Of a DNA stretch of 5,521 nt, positions 4,340-5,521 are shown in pieces. The DNA is from CG2-30-36-39 sp964433225 (GTDB lineage Bacteria > Patescibacteriota > Microgenomatia > UBA1400 > PJMF01). The notes under the pieces were generated by a model. That model had not been told where the DNA came from, did no database searches, and saw nothing but the letters and a program-made list of their open reading frames with translations. The position numbers were made by a program, and so were the translations under genes. Where the stretch lies: contig CAYSQA010000018.1 of assembly GCA_964433225.1 (NCBI GenBank), positions 1 through 5,521 of the forward strand, read 5' to 3'. Every line of letters begins with the position of its first letter. Position 1 is the stretch's first letter.

Positions 4340-5293
4340 ATGATTAATGAAATCTTGTTTTTCATGTTGGGTTTGGTTGGATTATTATTTGGAGCAGAAC
4401 TAATTACTCGTTCGTCCTTGTTGATTTCCAGAAAATTTGGTTTGAGTGAAGGTTTTATTGGTTTGGTTGTTTTGTCCTTAGGAACTACTTTACCAGAGAT
4501 TATGGTGACGATTGCTGGAGCTTTGGAAAAAAGAATGGGAGTTGAAAGCTCGGGAATTGTGATCGGGAATGTAATCGGTTCTAGTATGACGAACATGGCT
4601 TTGATCTTTGGATTGTCAGGATTGTTGGGTGGAGTAATTCACATTACTAGAAAAGAAGCTTGGTCATATGGTTTTTCTTTAGTGGCCGCTACTAGTCTCT
4701 TTGTTTTTACTGCTCAAGATGGAGCTATTACTCAGAAAGAGGCTTGGTTACTGGTAGCTGGTTATTTTGGTTATGTTTTTTTGGCAAAAAAAGTTAATTC
4801 TCAACATAACCAAACTAAACCTTTCAAAAAAAATCAAGTGAAAAAGCTTGGCAAATTATTATTTCAATTAATTGGAGGATTGGCATTGATTGCTCAATCT
4901 TCTCAATGGGTGATTGAAGCTGCAATTACTTTGGCGATTGAACTTGGGGTTAGTCAGGTAGTTATTGGTGCTATCCTGATTGGTATTGGAACTAGTTTGC
5001 CAGAGTTAGTAATTGCTTTGACAGCATTAGTTAAAGGTTCTAGGGATTTATCAGTGGGCAATTTATTAGGTAGTAGCATTGTTAATATGTTACTCGCTCT
5101 AGGTGTTGGTGGATTAATAGCTGGTTGGACCATAGAAAGAAGAGTGGCCACTTTTGACTTACCCTTCTTACTGTTTTGTGTAGTGATAATTACTCTGTTT
5201 ATGTTGTCTCGCAAAAGACTTGAACGTAGAGAAGCAATTTTAATGTTATCTTTATTTGTGGTTTATGTTTCTCTAAAGCTAATGGGCTGGTAA
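4340..5293 (+). CDS. Na+/Ca2+ exchanger-type cation antiporter (CaCA family, YrbG/NCX-like)
   Basis: This 317-aa integral membrane protein has the two inverted alpha-repeats of the CaCA superfamily. Alpha-1 holds GTTLPE (48-53) and GSSMTN (80-85); alpha-2 holds GTSLPE (217-222) and GSSIVN (244-249). By comparison with the archaeal NCX_Mj structure, E53, N85, E222 and N249, with the neighbouring Thr/Ser (T49, T50, T218, S219, S81, S245), would coordinate the exchanged ions. The first Asn of the usual GSN is Ser in both repeats. A basic hydrophilic loop (about 150-170) joins the halves, and roughly ten membrane helices are expected. Role: probably Ca2+ (or another cation) efflux driven by Na+ or H+; ion choice is not readable from sequence. 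ATG 4340 is chosen over the in-frame TTG at 4301, which lies inside the terminator hairpin. No Shine-Dalgarno is visible. The next gene starts 9 nt after its stop. Confidence 0.93.
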   Translation: MINEILFFMLGLVGLLFGAELITRSSLLISRKFGLSEGFIGLVVLSLGTTLPEIMVTIAGALEKRMGVESSGIVIGNVIGSSMTNMALIFGLSGLLGGVIHITRKEAWSYGFSLVAATSLFVFTAQDGAITQKEAWLLVAGYFGYVFLAKKVNSQHNQTKPFKKNQVKKLGKLLFQLIGGLALIAQSSQWVIEAAITLAIELGVSQVVIGAILIGIGTSLPELVIALTALVKGSRDLSVGNLLGSSIVNMLLALGVGGLIAGWTIERRVATFDLPFLLFCVVIITLFMLSRKRLERREAILMLSLFVVYVSLKLMGW

Positions 5294-5302
5294 AATTCAG
5301 TC

Positions 5303-5521
5303 ATGAAAAATTGGCAGCAAATCAAATATTCTCCAGAGTTAAAAGCTAAACTTTTAGTTAGAGAGCAGGTTTTTACTGGCATTAGAGATTTCTTTAAAAA
5401 AGCTAGTTTTCATGAAGTGGAAACACCTTTGTTAGTTAGACATCCTGGTACAGAACCCTATTTAGAGGTTTTTGAAACTAAAATTTTTGACGATCAACAC
5501 AATCAACAACAAGCTTTTTTA
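5303..5521 (+). CDS. Class II lysyl-tRNA synthetase-like protein, EpmA/GenX-type, 5' part (3' end outside window)
   Basis: The first 73 residues are visible. They run from a short lead through LLVREQVFTGIRDFF (17-31), HEVETPLLVRHPG (36-48) and LEVFETKIF (54-62). This is the start of a class II aminoacyl-tRNA synthetase core, with motif 1 around VETPLL, and it resembles E. coli EpmA (IRRFF...VLEVETP...FET). There is no N-terminal OB-fold anticodon-binding domain before the core, unlike full LysS, AspS or AsnS. EpmA attaches beta-lysine to elongation factor P. A truncated LysRS paralogue with another target is also possible, and motifs 2 and 3 lie outside the window. The ATG at 5303 is 9 nt after the exchanger stop, so the two genes are probably co-transcribed; no Shine-Dalgarno is visible. 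Confidence 0.8.
   Translation, partial: MKNWQQIKYSPELKAKLLVREQVFTGIRDFFKKASFHEVETPLLVRHPGTEPYLEVFETKIFDDQHNQQQAFL

Noticed and set aside
1..5521. CRISPR array, insertion sequence, toxin-antitoxin pair or other defence system
   Set aside because: There are no spaced direct repeats, transposase or nuclease motifs, or paired small toxin/antitoxin genes; the two small proteins have no such signature.

Overview
The window is an AT-rich stretch (GC in the mid-30s percent by hand count of sampled segments) of a compact bacterial chromosome in which every gene lies on the + strand. Short gaps, mostly absent Shine-Dalgarno motifs, a Lys-rich membrane-anchored surface protein and small hypothetical proteins together resemble candidate phyla radiation / Patescibacteria genomes, perhaps Microgenomates. 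That placement is an inference from style; no phylogenetic marker is complete here. The code looks like the standard bacterial one: no in-frame TGA occurs in about 1,700 codons, although several proteins are glycine-rich, and the one tRNA-Gly has anticodon TCC. This argues against the UGA=Gly code of Gracilibacteria and Absconditabacteria.

Layout: (1) 1-750 is the C-terminal part of a clan GH-A-like glycoside hydrolase. (2) 814-885 is tRNA-Gly(TCC), followed after only 8 nt by a HAD-family hydrolase gene (894-1499) and then a small unrecognised gene (1514-1780). (3) 1861-2541 encodes a PgeF/YfiH (DUF152) protein. (4) 2542-3180 is a self-contained unit: near-consensus promoter, about 160 nt of leader with a perfect 10-bp inverted repeat, a good Shine-Dalgarno, a 103-aa membrane protein of higher GC than its neighbours, and a strong intrinsic terminator. 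(5) 3229-4275 encodes an anchored or secreted beta-sandwich surface protein with a Cys-containing C-terminal signature, served by its own promoter only about 10 nt upstream of the start codon. (6) 4340-5293 encodes a Na+/Ca2+-exchanger-type cation antiporter, followed after 9 nt by the 5' end of a class II lysyl-tRNA-synthetase-like gene resembling EpmA/GenX (5303 to the window end).

No shared pathway is evident. The genes look like a run of small housekeeping and envelope transcription units. The glycoside hydrolase and the surface protein both suggest work on extracellular polysaccharide. PgeF bears on cell-wall precursor or nucleoside quality control. The exchanger handles cation efflux, and the last gene probably modifies or charges with lysine. 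I found no convincing new multi-gene system. The points most worth a second look are the isolated membrane-protein unit, the promoter-to-start spacing that suggests leaderless mRNAs, the repeated 13-mer placed upstream of two -10-like boxes, and the architecture of the surface protein.
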